A DNA stretch of 64,000 bases, from NCBI GenBank assembly GCA_959347315.1, contig OY365810.1, positions 24,828,604 to 24,892,603 of the forward strand, in the 5' to 3' direction. Below, in pieces: positions 36,062 through 47,189 of the stretch. Each line of letters begins with the position of its first letter. Within the stretch, counting starts at the first letter, position 1. Below the pieces are notes generated by a model, which saw only the letters and a program-made list of their open reading frames with translations, was not told the origin of the DNA and made no database searches. The DNA is from Bimastos eiseni. Lineage: Eukaryota; Annelida; Clitellata; Crassiclitellata; Lumbricidae. The position numbers and the translations under genes were made by a program.

Positions 36062-36295
36062 ATGGTTGGGGCGTGTACCTTGGAGAAAGATTGGTATGTT
36101 TACATTCTGGCCAGTCTGGTGACGTTCTTTGGAGGTCTCCTCCTTCTCCTTCCATTCCGATTGGCCTGGATCGGTTGCAGGGACCGACGGAAGACAGTGC
36201 TCGTGCACTTTCAGAAGACTCAGGACCGTGTGACTGCACTCCGCTCCATCGCAGAGAGCGTTCTGTCAGGAAATTCCGTCTCCAGCAAATCAGTC
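36062..36295 (+). CDS. BK (Slo1-like) potassium channel, exon 1: S0 and S0-S1 linker
   Basis: First recognisable exon of a large-conductance calcium-activated K+ channel, a plasma-membrane tetramer. ATG 36062 is preceded in frame by TAA at 36050, so it is the likely start; a 5' exon joined within the first codons is possible. The protein begins MVGACTLEKDWYVYILAS, then LVTFFGGLLLLLPFR, matching the LASSMVTFFGG S0 segment unique to Slo1. A basic linker (CRDRRKTVLVHFQKTQDR) leads to SIAESVLSGNSVSSKSV. A strong GTAAGG donor follows in phase 0. The very short extracellular N terminus lacks the Ser/Gly-rich extension of vertebrate Slo1. Confidence 0.85.
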
Positions 36296-36339
36296 GTAAG
36301 GTTCACATCATTCATCGCTATATTCATTCATTCATTACA

Positions 36340-36479
36340 AAAATTTATATAGCGACCCTTTAAGGCTACTACTAAGGAGCGCTCCCGAATCCGGCATGGC
36401 TAAAAAAAACAGTTTTGAGGGAGTATAAAAAAAGTCTGAGCGGACCTATGGCGACAACCGGCAGCACCAATGGGAACGT
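36340..36479 (+). repeat. Dispersed repeat (TATATAGCGCC family), left part of a split copy
   Basis: AATTTATATAGCGACCCTTTAAGG, GGAGCGCTCCCGAATCC and GTCTGAGCGGACC match 28205-28390. The copy continues at 37251-37290 (GCGAGGGGCCAACCACTAAGAAGGC), so the element between was inserted into it. Confidence 0.8.
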
Positions 36480-37250
36480 GTTCCAGAGGGGTCTAGGACA
36501 TTACCACCCGGATATTACCCCCCTGCTATTACCCCTGCCATTACTCCCCGTAGGACATTACCCCCCTGCCATTAGCCCCTGCCATTAACCACAGGAATTA
36601 TTCCTATGTATGTAACCTCTTCCATTCACCTCTGAATAGTATGTGTTATTGATTTGTTTGCTGTTTCTTGTGTGCCCATATAGACTACCATGCTGCATAC
36701 AAGTCACCAAAGAAACTTGTTTGACCAGTTTGTGTTGTTATAGTTACTGATTTCTGTTTATGACATGATGACAATTTGCTAAGGGCTCACCAATATTAAC
36801 TTGTTATTTCACACAATAAAATCACCTTGAGTGCACTTCTGTGTTAATCACAGGTTTGTTGACACTACTTATTCTGCTAGTACAGGCATCCTATGCTCTG
36901 TCACTCTTCTGTAGTTGACACTGATTATTGTTATAATATTTGCATCTGAGAGCCTTTCTCAAATCTCTTGCAGATCTATTTGCCTCTACCTCCCTGTCTC
37001 TCATTATGCATATGTGATACAGTGTATAAGGGGATTTGAAAATTACACTTAATCGCAGTAGAAAATTTGACATTGTTCTTATAAAATACTTATTTAACAG
37101 AATGCATCTAATAAAATTGTGTTCATAGTTTAATTGTGAAAAAGAGCCAGAGGAGTAATGACAGAGGAGTAATAACCTACGGGGGTAATGGCAGGGGGGT
37201 AATGGCAGGGGGTAATATCCGGGGGGTAATGTCCTGCTACCGTTCCAGAG
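36480..37250. mobile_element. 753-bp MITE with long GGACATTACCCCC inverted repeats and 9-bp duplication
   Basis: The flanking 9-mer GTTCCAGAG occurs at 36480-36488 and 37242-37250. The ends (36489 and 37241) are inverted repeats of more than 60 bases, both reading AGGACATTACC..CCCGGATATTACCCCC, CTGCCATTACCCC and CCCGTAGG, themselves built of repeated ATTACCCC units. The interior is AT-rich and has no transposase. A 9-bp duplication with long, GG-starting inverted repeats suggests a Mutator-like (MULE) or foldback element; that assignment is inference. It lies in the first channel intron. Confidence 0.88.
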
Positions 37251-37499
37251 CGAGGGGCCAACCACTAAGAAGGCATATACATTGATGGTAATATTATTGT
37301 GTTTACATGCTGTTTTCAGGGCATCACCCTTACTAACAGTGTCTTTCAGTGAACGGCACCTGGCCTTAATTGGCTGATTTTTATTTCAGTTTCTTCTTCC
37401 TATTGATTGCTAACAATGTTTCTTGCGTTCAATCACAGTGTTGCCACTATATCCATATGGGTTATTTTAGGTTTTAACGATTGACGCTTTTGTTTCGCG

Positions 37500-37832
37500 T
37501 TGCATTCTCGGTTGTACTCCATCTTACGTGCGTGATATCTGCTGCCCAGTGTCTCGCGTTGCAACGCGTCGGGTGCTTCGCTCTGCGACGAGGGATGAGC
37601 TTCTTTCTCCGCGTGCTCGCTTGGCTTTTAGACAGCGCCGTTCTTGCTCGGTTGTGGACCCCTCACTGTGGAATGATCTCCAACTTGAGCTACGCTCTCT
37701 GCTCGTGGCCCAACTGTCAAGTTTTTACAAATCCTCAAGTTCTTTTTTGGTCATGGCTGAACTGGGAGCGCTCCTGAGTAGATTTCTTGAAGGGGCGCTA
37801 CATAAATGCTCGTAATGAATGAATGAACAATG
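37500..37832 (+). mobile_element. CR1-like LINE 3' end relic
   Basis: The frame reads ATRRVLRSATRDELLSPRAR, then LAFRQRRSCSVVDPSLWNDL and QLELRSLL, the C-terminal signature (RSFSV..P.LWN.LPLELR) of CR1-type LINEs. It is followed by GGAGCGCTCC, GGGGCGCTACATAAATGCTCG and a GAATGAATGAA tail, as expected for the 3' end of such an element. Confidence 0.82.
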
Positions 37833-38019
37833 AATGAAGTTGAAATCCTGTTTAAGTAGTTAAAAATCAGAAGTATGTCATATAAGTTCACCGATTCTTC
37901 GATCCCACCTCTAGAACAGGTTCACGGCACCCTTTAGTTCTACAGCACCCAGGTTAGGAAACACTGCTATTATAGAGTAATACATTTGCCACAGTGGCCT
38001 ATTATAACTTACATCACTC

Positions 38020-38253
38020 TTGGATTGTCGGTCAATAGGTGTAACGATCTAATGCCTGCTGGTGAACTTTGTGCTCTCCCAGTTGATGCCTGCTTGTGTT
38101 GTGCACAGCTTATTTGTCCCAATGGCTTCCTTGCGATTTTCCACTCGCGGGCTTCTGGTTGTTTCGCGTATGATATCTACTACGGCTCAGTCCAGAAGCT
38201 TTGCCTATGTTGGCCCCTCAGCTCGGAACTTTCTTTCACAATGGTTGGTGTAG
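38020..38253 (+). mobile_element. CR1-like LINE C-terminal fragment
   Basis: The plus strand reads LRFSTRGLLVVSRMISTTAQ then SRSFAYVGPSARNFLSQWL, a degraded version of the CR1 C-terminal block. A separate dispersed repeat (38254-38338) abuts its end. Confidence 0.7.
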
Positions 38254-38338
38254 TTTAACGACACTGTGTCACATTAGAGATGATTAGCGTCGCCCTCGAC
38301 CTTTTTTCACACTTGGGACTGGCATTGCCAGAGTGCGT
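38254..38338 (+). repeat. Dispersed repeat (TAACGACAC..GACTGGCA family), copy 2
   Basis: TTTAACGACACTGTGTCA, GATTAGCGTCGCCCTC and ACTTGGGACTGGCATTGCC match 5676-5752 and 46929-47001. Confidence 0.7.
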
Positions 38339-39362
38339 GCAGTGATGGAGTTCTGTCTTTCACAGTCCCAGCGAATGGAATTAATGGTCATCTCACCTTA
38401 CCAGTTCCCGATACGCTTTGGAACTTATCTGTCCCTGGCACAAACACAGACGCCCGTAGAGAGCGCTGCTGATAAAGTGGCGCTATATAATGTTCGATTA
38501 CATTACAGTACACAAACAAAGATGCAAATTCGATAATTGGAAAATCATTTCCAGCCGGTTACATGGCGGGCTTTTCATTTTCACCTTAGCTTGATTTGAA
38601 CAGCTGACCTCACTTTGTTGGTGTTTATTTATCCGAGGACGCAATCGACTAACATTCAAATCGTGTGGTTTGCCTATTGTCGCATCTTTAAGTGCTGTGC
38701 ACGGCTTAAAGATCGAACGGTATCAGCTTTCAAGATATAGGATAGCGGAATAAATTATCTGAACTAATTAAAAAATCCAAAACAGAGTTAATTACTACTG
38801 GCATCCATTAGCTGTGTCTCTTGTGGATCGCTTCAGCGATAGGTTATTACGTTTAAACAATTATCTGACAAATACAGACTTTGATGTCTGGTGTAGTACC
38901 ACAGAGCTGTGATCATCAATGGATGGTGTGAAATCTCATGATTGATGTACTTTTGTGTTATGGCACTTTTCTGTCATATCCTCCATGTCTGAACTAATAA
39001 TTCATCCTACTTACTATCTATCAACTGACCTATTCATACTAATCTGCCTTCCGTGTTTCCTTGACAGGTCGGCATTCTCCCTGACATGTTGAATTCTCTG
39101 ACATGTTATTGGCGTTGGTATTGAAATGGTTTATCCCCGGATATCTATGCTGGTGTATTCCATCCGGGAGATAGACCTTAGTACGGATACAATATCATGG
39201 CACACCACCACAGAAGCTAAGATAATTATCGGATTTATTTAGATATTGACTAACACCAATCAACAGAAGATACTTATTCAAATGAATTCTTCAAGTTGCA
39301 TTCGATAATTAAAGCCTTGCAGCAACAATGATTAAATGACACTTTTGTATAAACCATTTTAG

Positions 39363-39424
39363 GTGGTCGTCTTTTGGATAATAGACTTGACGGTAATCGC
39401 AGTCTACCTCGCAGAGGCAAGCAT
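39363..39424 (+). CDS. BK (Slo1-like) potassium channel, exon 2: S1
   Basis: A 62-base exon between ATTTTAG and GTGAGT reads VVVFWIIDLTVIAVYLAEAS plus two bases. It joins exon 1 in phase 0 and aligns with the S1 helix of Slo1 ([21 protein letters not shown]) without a gap relative to the linker end. The hydrophobic length is right for one membrane pass. Leaves phase 2. Confidence 0.82.
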
Positions 39425-39775
39425 GTGAGTGCAAATGCATCTTACTCGATCACAATTCTGAAGCATTTTTGAAAATGTCATCCCTATTGTAGGAATACAA
39501 GTCGTATCAGTCTCTCGTGAATAATAATCTGATGCTTTGAGCTTATCCTTAGAGGTGCGCCTGAGAAATTGAAGTTTTTGATTACGACAACCAAATCGCC
39601 TAAGCATCATTTTTAGGAAAATGAATTGTCACAGCTGACACTGCAGTTTATTGTCATAAAAACTGTTTATTCTTGTTATTTCATACTCACTGCTTTTATT
39701 TTTTCTGGCACACTTTTAAAACAGGTAGTGCGCAATTAGGCCTATAGCTGTGCAGATGAATAGCACAATAAACTA

Positions 39776-39850
39776 ACGGGGTCGACCTGAGACTTTAGGG
39801 TGTGCCACTCATCGAAAATAGCTAAGATAATAAAATGCACATCTAAGTGT
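39776..39850 (+). repeat. Repeat pair, copy 1 (second copy at 41617-41700)
   Basis: CGGGGTCGACCTGAGACTTTAGGG and ATCGAAAATAGCT are matched at 41617 by CGGGGTCAACCTGAAACTTTAGGG and GTCGAAAATAGCT. Class unknown. Confidence 0.8.
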
Positions 39851-40059
39851 AATCCGTGTAGAAATGATGTCCTACTGAAGATTGTCAATTCGTTTGTTAA
39901 CCTAGCTGAGTATTGTGCACTGTTTGACATGCTAATAAGGAGCTTTTAAGCACGTGCGCTGCCTTTGCCTTTATCTTTGCTCTGAAGTAAGATGTTGGCC
40001 TATGTTTCTTTGTGGCCTACTTATCAGTTACTTTATTATTTATTTATTCAGTACATGGA

Positions 40060-40225
40060 TTTATACAGCGCCTCTTCAAAGTTAGCATACTCAGAAGCGC
40101 TCTCGACCCCAGCATGGCTTAAAAGGACAATTTTAAGGCGAGTATTACAAGAGGCATAAGCGCAACGACGACGACAGCCTGTTCCAGGTAGAGGGGCCAC
40201 CGATTGAGAAGACACAGTTTTATCT
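40060..40225 (+). repeat. Dispersed repeat (TATATAGCGCC family)
   Basis: GATTTATACAGCGCCTCTTCAAAG, CTCAGAAGCGCTCTCGACCCCAGCATGGCTTAAAA and CCTGTTCCAGGTAGAGGGGCC; one of the better copies and useful for a consensus. Confidence 0.8.
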
Positions 40226-40321
40226 AGTAGTTGTTCGGGAAAATGGGTAGGCCTACGTCTCGCTCCGTGGAGCGGAGAGCGGCGACCCGGTGCACTAAGA
40301 GTAGAGTAGCAGAGGTCGTGA

Positions 40322-40355
<34 letters not shown>

Positions 40356-40359
40356 ATAC
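40322..40359. repeat. (TA)n microsatellite
   Basis: About 18 TA units with one T insertion; another short TA run is at 40742-40761. Confidence 0.95.
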
Positions 40360-40369
40360 GTAGGGCGAG

Positions 40370-42700
40370 ACCCATCAAGGCCCGCCAGACTTGCAAAGCG
40401 TATTCACTGCTCAATGTTCATAGCTGTTCAGCTTATCGCACATAAAGATGTAATCGCCATAATTTATGTAAGCTGTTTGGATTCTCTCAGAAAGTGTTTC
40501 AAGGCACTTGCAATGTTCGTATTATTTGTACTTTCATCTTAAATTTGTAGGCCCCTAAGACCTCCCGCTATCGTACTGTCCGCTCAGTCGCCTGAGTGCT
40601 TAAGGACCGATAAATAACCGTAACTGTATATATATTTATTTATTTTTATAGTATGCAGTATACATTACTGGTAAATAAAACTGACTCAAATTTATTATGT
40701 CTTCTAAAAGAACAATGTAAATTCATATGCTGATTGATCCATGTATATATATATATATATAGTGTTTTGCTGTTTTGTAACATTGCAAACGTACATTGTG
40801 TTATATGACGTCAGCGGCCGATGTTGTCATGAGATGTCAATGAACAAATGGTTAAACGTAACTGCTCATATCTGTAGCTGAGGGATTATCTAGACTCTTG
40901 AGGCATAAACATGCCTAATGCCTACTATTCTGATTTCTGAAATGATATTTTCTTATAATATCAAAGAAATTGAAGAGTGCTTTCGTTTCTATGCAGCGAC
41001 GTCTGATCCATACGATCAATCTGATCTTGGCTTTGGTTCTACATTACAGCAGAGCCTGTCCCATTGGCCGTCTGATACGTTTCAAATAAAAGCCGCAAAT
41101 TACTTCTAAGTGCAACCACACCAGAGGAATCATCTGTACTCTAGTTTGACCTAGTATAAAAGTTGGCCGTCGTTGTTTTCATGTCGAGTGGAAGCTGTCA
41201 AATCAACCTTGTAAACACAAGAACATGATGCCTGATCTCATCTCTCTTAATGGCTCCAATAAGGCGAGCCACGTGATGTATAATTTTATGCAGACGACAT
41301 CTGACGAAGCTTTTTTCGGCTGAGACCAACTGGAGCATTGTATTTTGTCCTCAGGATGAAATTAAACGCGACATGAAAAGACGCCATCTTGTCAGAGGAT
41401 ACCAAAAAATGTGCACTAACTAATTCGTTCATCTGTGATTTATTTGAAATGTGGTCTGAGGCTCTGAGGCTCAGAGTCCGGGTGGTGAAAACTTGTCTGA
41501 TACCACGAGTGGCTGGTTGTAAATATTAAATACATCAGAAAGCCAAAATTGAACTTTTTTTCCTGTCATCTGATTACTTTGATGCAGCTGTTATTGGAAA
41601 GTCTGCAAGCCAGCACGGGGTCAACCTGAAACTTTAGGGTGAACCATTCGTCGAAAATAGCTGAAAATATCTATCCTTGCATATGCGCACAAAATGTAAC
41701 TTCACTGCTATGATGGCAATGAGTTATAAGCCTATAAATAAAGTCAGAAAACTGGAATGTAACGGAGGGTAGGGTCAAAGCCAGGTGACGTTTCTTTGTT
41801 GACGTCATTTGTTGTTGACATCAGAAAACGGCATAATTTTTAAGATGTTTCATGTGAGAATCGGCAGACGCGTATCACTCGGGTGTGGGGAATCAACAGT
41901 GCATCAGTGCCTGGTCAAACTCGAGCAAGAAAATAGATGAAATTATGCGCTAAATTCAGTAGTTGCCCAGATTGTCAGCGCAGAAGGATAATTTAAGGTT
42001 TCTTCACGGAGTGAACCATTCCTTCGGGCGTTGAACTTGGAATAGAGCCTATAAGCGATTTGACGGATATTAACTAAAGCATCATGAAGTCATGATTTTA
42101 CGGAGACAAAGTGTGAAAAGCCTACTTCATTTAATCGATTCTAGACGTCATATCTTCAATCAATTATTTCTTGCATGTCTACCAACTGACAAAATAAAAA
42201 TCAAATGTCACAATCACACGAGACGCATTTCTATACAAGCAATTTAGGAGACTAAAATAATGTCACTTAAGCACGAATAAAGAAATGATGAATTGGCTGA
42301 GAAAAGTTGCAGGGATTTCAAGTCAAACATTGACCGACTCCATTGGCTATTGTCACACGCAAAAGCTGAACCCGGTGGCCATGGTTGGATGGATCCAGAA
42401 TTTAACAACGTCTTATGGCAACAAAGACGGTTGACATCATCAGAAATCATTTTGAACAGTTCCCACCGTTCGTTTCGTCTGGCCTATCAGGCAATGGCTG
42501 ACTTATGTTCAAATGTTTAATAGTAGGGTGTTCAAAAGCGAGGAGAGTCAGGAGACGATGATGCACGTGTAGTTGTCTATTGAGTGTATACAAGTAGGCC
42601 TGATGAATTGCAAGCGTCAATTCAAAGCATTGACTCATTATACTAGTTTACGATGAGTCTTTCAACTGCCAGACTATCTCCTCACAATGACGATGATTAT
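40370..42700. other. Channel intron 2 stretch, nothing else recognised
   Basis: Apart from the repeat at 41617-41700 I find no exon. A 75-codon frame at 42293-42520 has no similarity to the channel and no suitable splice phases. Confidence 0.45.
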
Positions 42701-42719
42701 TATTTTCGTGTTATTTCAA

Positions 42720-42960
42720 ACTGACAACCCGAAGTATGATTACAAATTTATCATGAACGAATGATGAGAAGTTATTACAGGAGTCGAATTTAACTTCGGC
42801 AGCAATGCAAGGCGCCCACTGCGTTACACAACTGATTTAACCAACGCCGCCTAGTGAAAGAAGGACAAGTAAATCTTACACGGGTTGCGGTAATGGAACT
42901 CGGTTCATCAATCTGTTATCCATTACTCTGCTCCCCTGCTGTTGACTTATCCAAATCATG
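42720..42960 (+). repeat. Dispersed repeat (ACCAACGCCGCC family), intact copy
   Basis: GAAGTATGATTACAAATTTA, TTACAGGAGTCGAATTTAAC, GGCGCCCACTGCG and TTTAACCAACGCCGCCTAGCGAA-like blocks are shared with 58350-58575 and with the copy split at 26163/27961. Confidence 0.8.
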
Positions 42961-43245
42961 TTGCTCAGTTTTGCAGGTCGATGCCATGTTGGCAGATTTT
43001 TAAAACCAACTCTTGATATCCAGCAAAACTCGAATTTGGACATAAAGTAGTAGCCAATATAATGTTGAGTATGTGTGAGAAGGGGAATTGACTATGGCCA
43101 GCCAAAGACTTTACTGTGGGATTGATGCATTTATAATTGATAGACTTCATATTTAGACTTTTAATGAACATAACTGTATTGTATGGACATGCAATAATTA
43201 ATTAGCCGGATAATGACACTTAAAACCGTAAAGTGTATGATTCAT

Positions 43246-43277
43246 ATAGGATAGGATAGGATAAGATAGGATAGGTC
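43246..43277. repeat. (GGATA)n microsatellite
   Basis: Six GGATA-type pentamers. Confidence 0.9.
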
Positions 43278-43944
43278 TACCTTACGCCATTCGTGATCAT
43301 AAAGTTGACCATTCATAAATAATTAGTTATAAACGAGTGAGCGTTCGTTTATCTATTGAAAATGATGGTAAGGTGTTGGAATTCTTTTGTGTTGCCCAGA
43401 GGAAATTTGGGTGGCGTAATTGAGGTTCGGGTAGGGTTTGAGCCGCTGGTAATTTTGAGTATGCTCTCGGACCTCATGAAGCAATAATTATAAGCAGCTA
43501 TTACATTGCATTTTAGAAGTATAGGCCTACAAAAAGACCAATTTTGAATAGTGTCTATTTGTGGTAGACTAGTTTTAAACAAATTATCTGCAACAGTTCG
43601 CATTTTGACATTCATAACGCGTCTGTCTGTGGTAGACCACTGTCAACTAGGTTATAATTGTTTTGCCCCGGAGAGAAATCGGAGATCGTCGCAAGCAGTA
43701 AAACGAAAAGTATTATGAAACTATTGATTAGAACTTCCGACTTGAGCTCTGGCAGCATCTCTGTCTGTTTCGAGTGTAAACTAATTGCAGTCGTAAACTT
43801 GATTATTGATTATTGAGGCATCTGAGCGAATTCTTCCCAATCGTTTATGAACTATATCCTTATTACTACTCCTGGATTGGAGGGGTAAGGGTTAATCGTT
43901 GATTTTGCACCTTCAAACGAATCGCTTCGAATGACGTGTAAGGA

Positions 43945-44099
43945 CACGTAGGCAGAGGCCGCGATCTCGTTTGACAGGTGGGGAGAAACCCAATGAGAGG
44001 CTTAAGAAATCTGGGGGACACACGCATAATATGTCACCACTTTGTAAAAGGTGGGGTAACCCCCCCCCCCCCCACGAGATCGCCGTCTCTGCATGTAGT
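43945..44099. mobile_element. 139-bp hAT-type MITE, second copy
   Basis: The ends CAGAGGCCGCGATCTCGT (43953) and, read inward from 44091, CAGAGACGGCGATCTCGT are inverted repeats. The flanking 8-mers CACGTAGG and CATGTAGT agree at 6 of 8 bases. The interior resembles 24924-25064. A run of 15 C lies near the right end. Confidence 0.82.
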
Positions 44100-44599
44100 G
44101 TATTAGACCACTATTGGGGCTATAGCTAAAAGTGATCTTACCTCACTCGTCGTAATGCGAATAAACACTATTCGGAACAATACGTTAATCTCTTAAAGCA
44201 ACATTCAGTTAGTCTGTAAAATGGATGCGTTTTCACCATTTTGCTACGCTTATCAAAATAAACGGGATACAATACAATACGTTGAATCGACGGAGTTTCT
44301 TTAATCGACTTAAGATTGCGCAACTGGTTGAGAAGCTCCGTTGTCTGCATGTTCATATAGGTACGATCCTAATGAACGAGAACCCTGCGGCAAAGTACGG
44401 TATGAAGTGCTACCCTCGATCTGGCTGTTCCTTATGTGTGCCAACTGCTTTCGATTTGTCATCAAGGTTGGGTCATAATTATTATTAATTTCATTCGTAC
44501 ATCAGATTAGACAATGACGCTTGTAAATTTAAGTGCCTGACCAATTAGACCTATTAGCTCAATTTCATTCTGGTTTAATTCACTTGCAATTAGCATGCA

Positions 44600-44690
44600 A
44601 CAGTGACGTAATATGCAATCTTCTAAAGCGCCACTCGATAGCCATCTGCTTATTCACGAGCGCTACGTCAAGTCATAGGGATTGTCCGAA
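44600..44690 (-). repeat. Dispersed repeat (GCGCTCGTGAATA family), copy on minus strand
   Basis: CAATCTTCTAAAGCGCCACTCG and TATTCACGAGCGCTACGTCAAGTCATAGGG match 31900-32015 in the same orientation. Confidence 0.65.
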
Positions 44691-45503
44691 GGTCAGGCAA
44701 AATGGACTTACATAATAATCACAGAAGCTGTGCTACGGTTTTGCTCCAACTCGGTTGGCGATTCTTCCACTTTCGCACTCACGTTCCAGCACCACGTTGT
44801 CCCGAAAATTAAAACCTGGAGAGCAGGGCATTTTATTTTAGCTAATCTGATCAGAGCTTCTTGATTAGTGCTAAGCAAATAATTATTATAATGATCGAAT
44901 TCATTAGCAGATGAAATTTAGGACTTAAGAACGATCGTATAGGCTACACAAAACTATTCTTAAGAATGGCAAATAAAGCTCTGTGACTTACCATAACGTA
45001 ATGAGATATTTATAGATATAATTCAAACACTCCTTTGAACTCACTCCTCTTTACACTCCCGAAATTAATCTTTAGAATTTTGAAATTGCTTCATAGACTT
45101 AGCTACTCCTTCTCTCCTGCATAGACCAGAGGTGCAAGAACCAAGATTTTATTAAAATCAAAAGTTGGTTTTTGGTCTTTTGCTTTAATTTGTTTTGTGG
45201 TGTTTTTAGTTTTTATTTGGATTTTGTCACAACAGTTTTGTTATAATAATCGTCAAAACACAGCATGAAAAAGTAAAACTCGTTTTTATAATAAATATAG
45301 CTTGATTTCGTACTGAATAACACACAATTAGTAATACAATAGTAATATTAGTAAATTGAATGAAAATGTTTTTTAAATTGCCATTTTCGTATCTTTTGTT
45401 TAAAAAAAACAACATGTTTGCAGCCCTGGCATAAACTCCTCCCAGGCTACGACAACTTACCTCGCTTTAGTCACGTGAGGGATTGAGATTAATCGGATTT
45501 TAG

Positions 45504-45597
45504 CAACTTAGCTTTGATTGAGTGCTGCGCATACATAGACAGCGTAAGAACCCAATTCATTAAATGCGTCTTTCTCGGGGTTGCTATTGCTTTTAAA
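45504..45597 (+). CDS. BK (Slo1-like) potassium channel, exon 3: probable S2
   Basis: After GATTTTAG the first base completes the codon left by exon 2, then the frame reads NLALIECCAYIDSVR and TQFIKCVFLGVAIAFK, and ends in phase 0 as the next exon requires. IECC matches IESC of the Slo1 S1-S2 loop, and the hydrophobic TQFIKCVFLGVAIAFK sits where S2 should be, with the final Lys at the place of Slo1 Arg167. Slo1 Asp153 appears replaced by a neutral residue. The donor GTCGCT is weak and the open frame continues to 45753, so the 3' boundary is uncertain, and the exon is the least secure of the chain. Confidence 0.5.
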
Positions 45598-46374
45598 GTC
45601 GCTGAACATGAAACTCAAGAATTTGAGCTGGGACTACTTTCGTTAACGCATCACCTGTTTAATATGATAATTATTCCATTTGCAACAATTGTCCATCAAT
45701 GTTACGTTGTGAAGCGGGTCTGTTTACTTAGTTCGTTCAGACAAAAAATATGAACGAACTTAAAAGTTCACGGGGGTGCTTTCATCCGGAGTCAATGCTA
45801 TTAAGTCTACAACCAGGACTGTACATAAAACATATTTTTATTATATTAATCGCATTCCAATTGGACTTCGTCACGCCAGTGGCCCCTGGGGGAGTCATAT
45901 CTGATTTCGAAGAACAGAGAGTGAACTGCAATGCTTGGGTCTTTTAGGGAGCCATTAATTGACAGGTTTATTGCCGCTCGCATTCTCACTTTTACTATGT
46001 GAATCTATAATATAATATGCGAAATAATGTATAAGCCCCATGCATGGTATTTGTCGTTTTTATCATAATAATAATAATCGGCACATTCGTCATTATTATT
46101 GATATTCAACTACTATTTGATTCATTATAATTGTTAATATTGTGCTATTTTGTAATAAGTTTATCACTTTCAACCACAAATATACAATTTTTTTAATTTG
46201 CTGACCATCAACTTTTTTGATGAGAAGGCAATCTTATGAAGCGTTAAAGAAACACGCGTACGCGCATTAATGCGTTGCCAATTTAATATTTCTTTCTCTT
46301 CTTTTTCCCTTTTTACTGATACCTCATACGCAGTCAAGCAGCCAATGAATCAGATGCATGCAGTGCCTATATGT

Positions 46375-46665
46375 ATTTAGTCATGATTGAAGCAATTGAC
46401 TCATGATTGAAGCAATGAAGCAATTGACTCATGCTTAAGGCAATCGTCTCATGATTGAAGAAATTGACTCATGATTGAATCAATTGACTCATGATTGAAG
46501 CAATGAAGCAATTGACTCATGATTAAAGCAATTGACTCACGATTGAAGCAATTGACTCATGATTGAAACATTTGACTCATGATTGAAGCAATTGACTTAT
46601 GATTGAAGCAATTGACTCGTGATTGAAGCAATTGACTCATGATTGAAACAATTGACTAGTGTGTC
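46375..46665. repeat. 20-bp minisatellite TCATGATTGAAGCAATTGAC
   Basis: About fourteen copies of the 20-mer with few substitutions and some partial units. It ends about 20 bases before the acceptor of channel exon 4, so it probably overlaps the branch-point region. Confidence 0.95.
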
Positions 46666-46683
46666 TTTCTTTGTCTGTTGCAG

Positions 46684-46795
46684 TTTATTGCGGCTCATGA
46701 AAAGGTTCAGATGTGGGTTGATCTGTATTCGATCGTCGATCACCTGACGATCGTTCCAACTGTCGTCGGAGCTTACTTTGATCGCAACTGGATCG
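46684..46795 (+). CDS. BK (Slo1-like) potassium channel, exon 4: S3
   Basis: After TCTGTTGCAG the frame reads FIAAHEKVQMWVDLYSIVDH then LTIVPTVVGAYFDRNWI plus one base, matching Slo1 [20 protein letters not shown] and the S3 helix. The Asp equivalent to Slo1 Asp186 is kept. For the frame to continue into exon 5 the donor must be GTTGGT at 46796, giving WIALRF at the junction (Slo1 WLGLRF); the GTAGTT four bases on would break the frame. Confidence 0.88.
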
Positions 46796-46928
46796 GTTGG
46801 TAGTTTCAACTATTATTCCATCCCATATCGGATCTGTAGCCTGGCATAATGATCTTGATATCTGGGTGCTAGGCTAGGCCTCATCGTGCAATGGTATTAA
46901 ATTTTTTATCAGCCTATTTCTAGTTGCT

Positions 46929-47085
46929 GCCTAACGACACTCTGTCATAATTTGAGTCACCCTCCTCCTTTCTCCAGGCTTAGGACTGGCACCGCCAGAG
47001 TACGAGTAGTGGCCAGATACTTAGCATGCTGGACTCTCAGCCGAGAGGTCCGGGGTTCAAATCCCTGTCAGGTTTGACAGACGTT
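46929..47085 (+). mobile_element. Second tRNA-derived SINE-like element
   Basis: The TAACGACAC..GACTGGCAC repeat (46929-47001) is followed by a tRNA-like block: TGGCCAGATACTTAGCATGC (box A), GGACTCTCAGCCGAGAG and GGGGTTCAAATCCCTG (box B). The arrangement suggests a SINE with a unit in front of the tRNA part; the other two copies of the front unit lack a clear tRNA block. A free tRNA gene is unlikely because the acceptor stem does not pair. Confidence 0.5.
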
Positions 47086-47189
47086 TAGATATGTTGGGAA
47101 ACTAGGAGATGAAATACTGGAAAGACCAGAGTGGGAGGGAACTGACTCATGCCTTCATATGCCGAGGCTAAGAATGACGCATGACATCG

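Noticed and set aside
35415..36208. Long open frames rich in Ser, Asp, Ile or His
   Set aside because: They are translations of GAT/GAC triplet repeats in different phases.
42293..42520. Candidate S2 exon of the channel
   Set aside because: No hydrophobic segment of suitable length and splice phases do not fit; the segment at 45504-45597 fits both.
46255..46680. CRISPR-like array of evenly spaced repeats
   Set aside because: Units are contiguous 20-mers without unique spacers, in an animal intron; it is a minisatellite.
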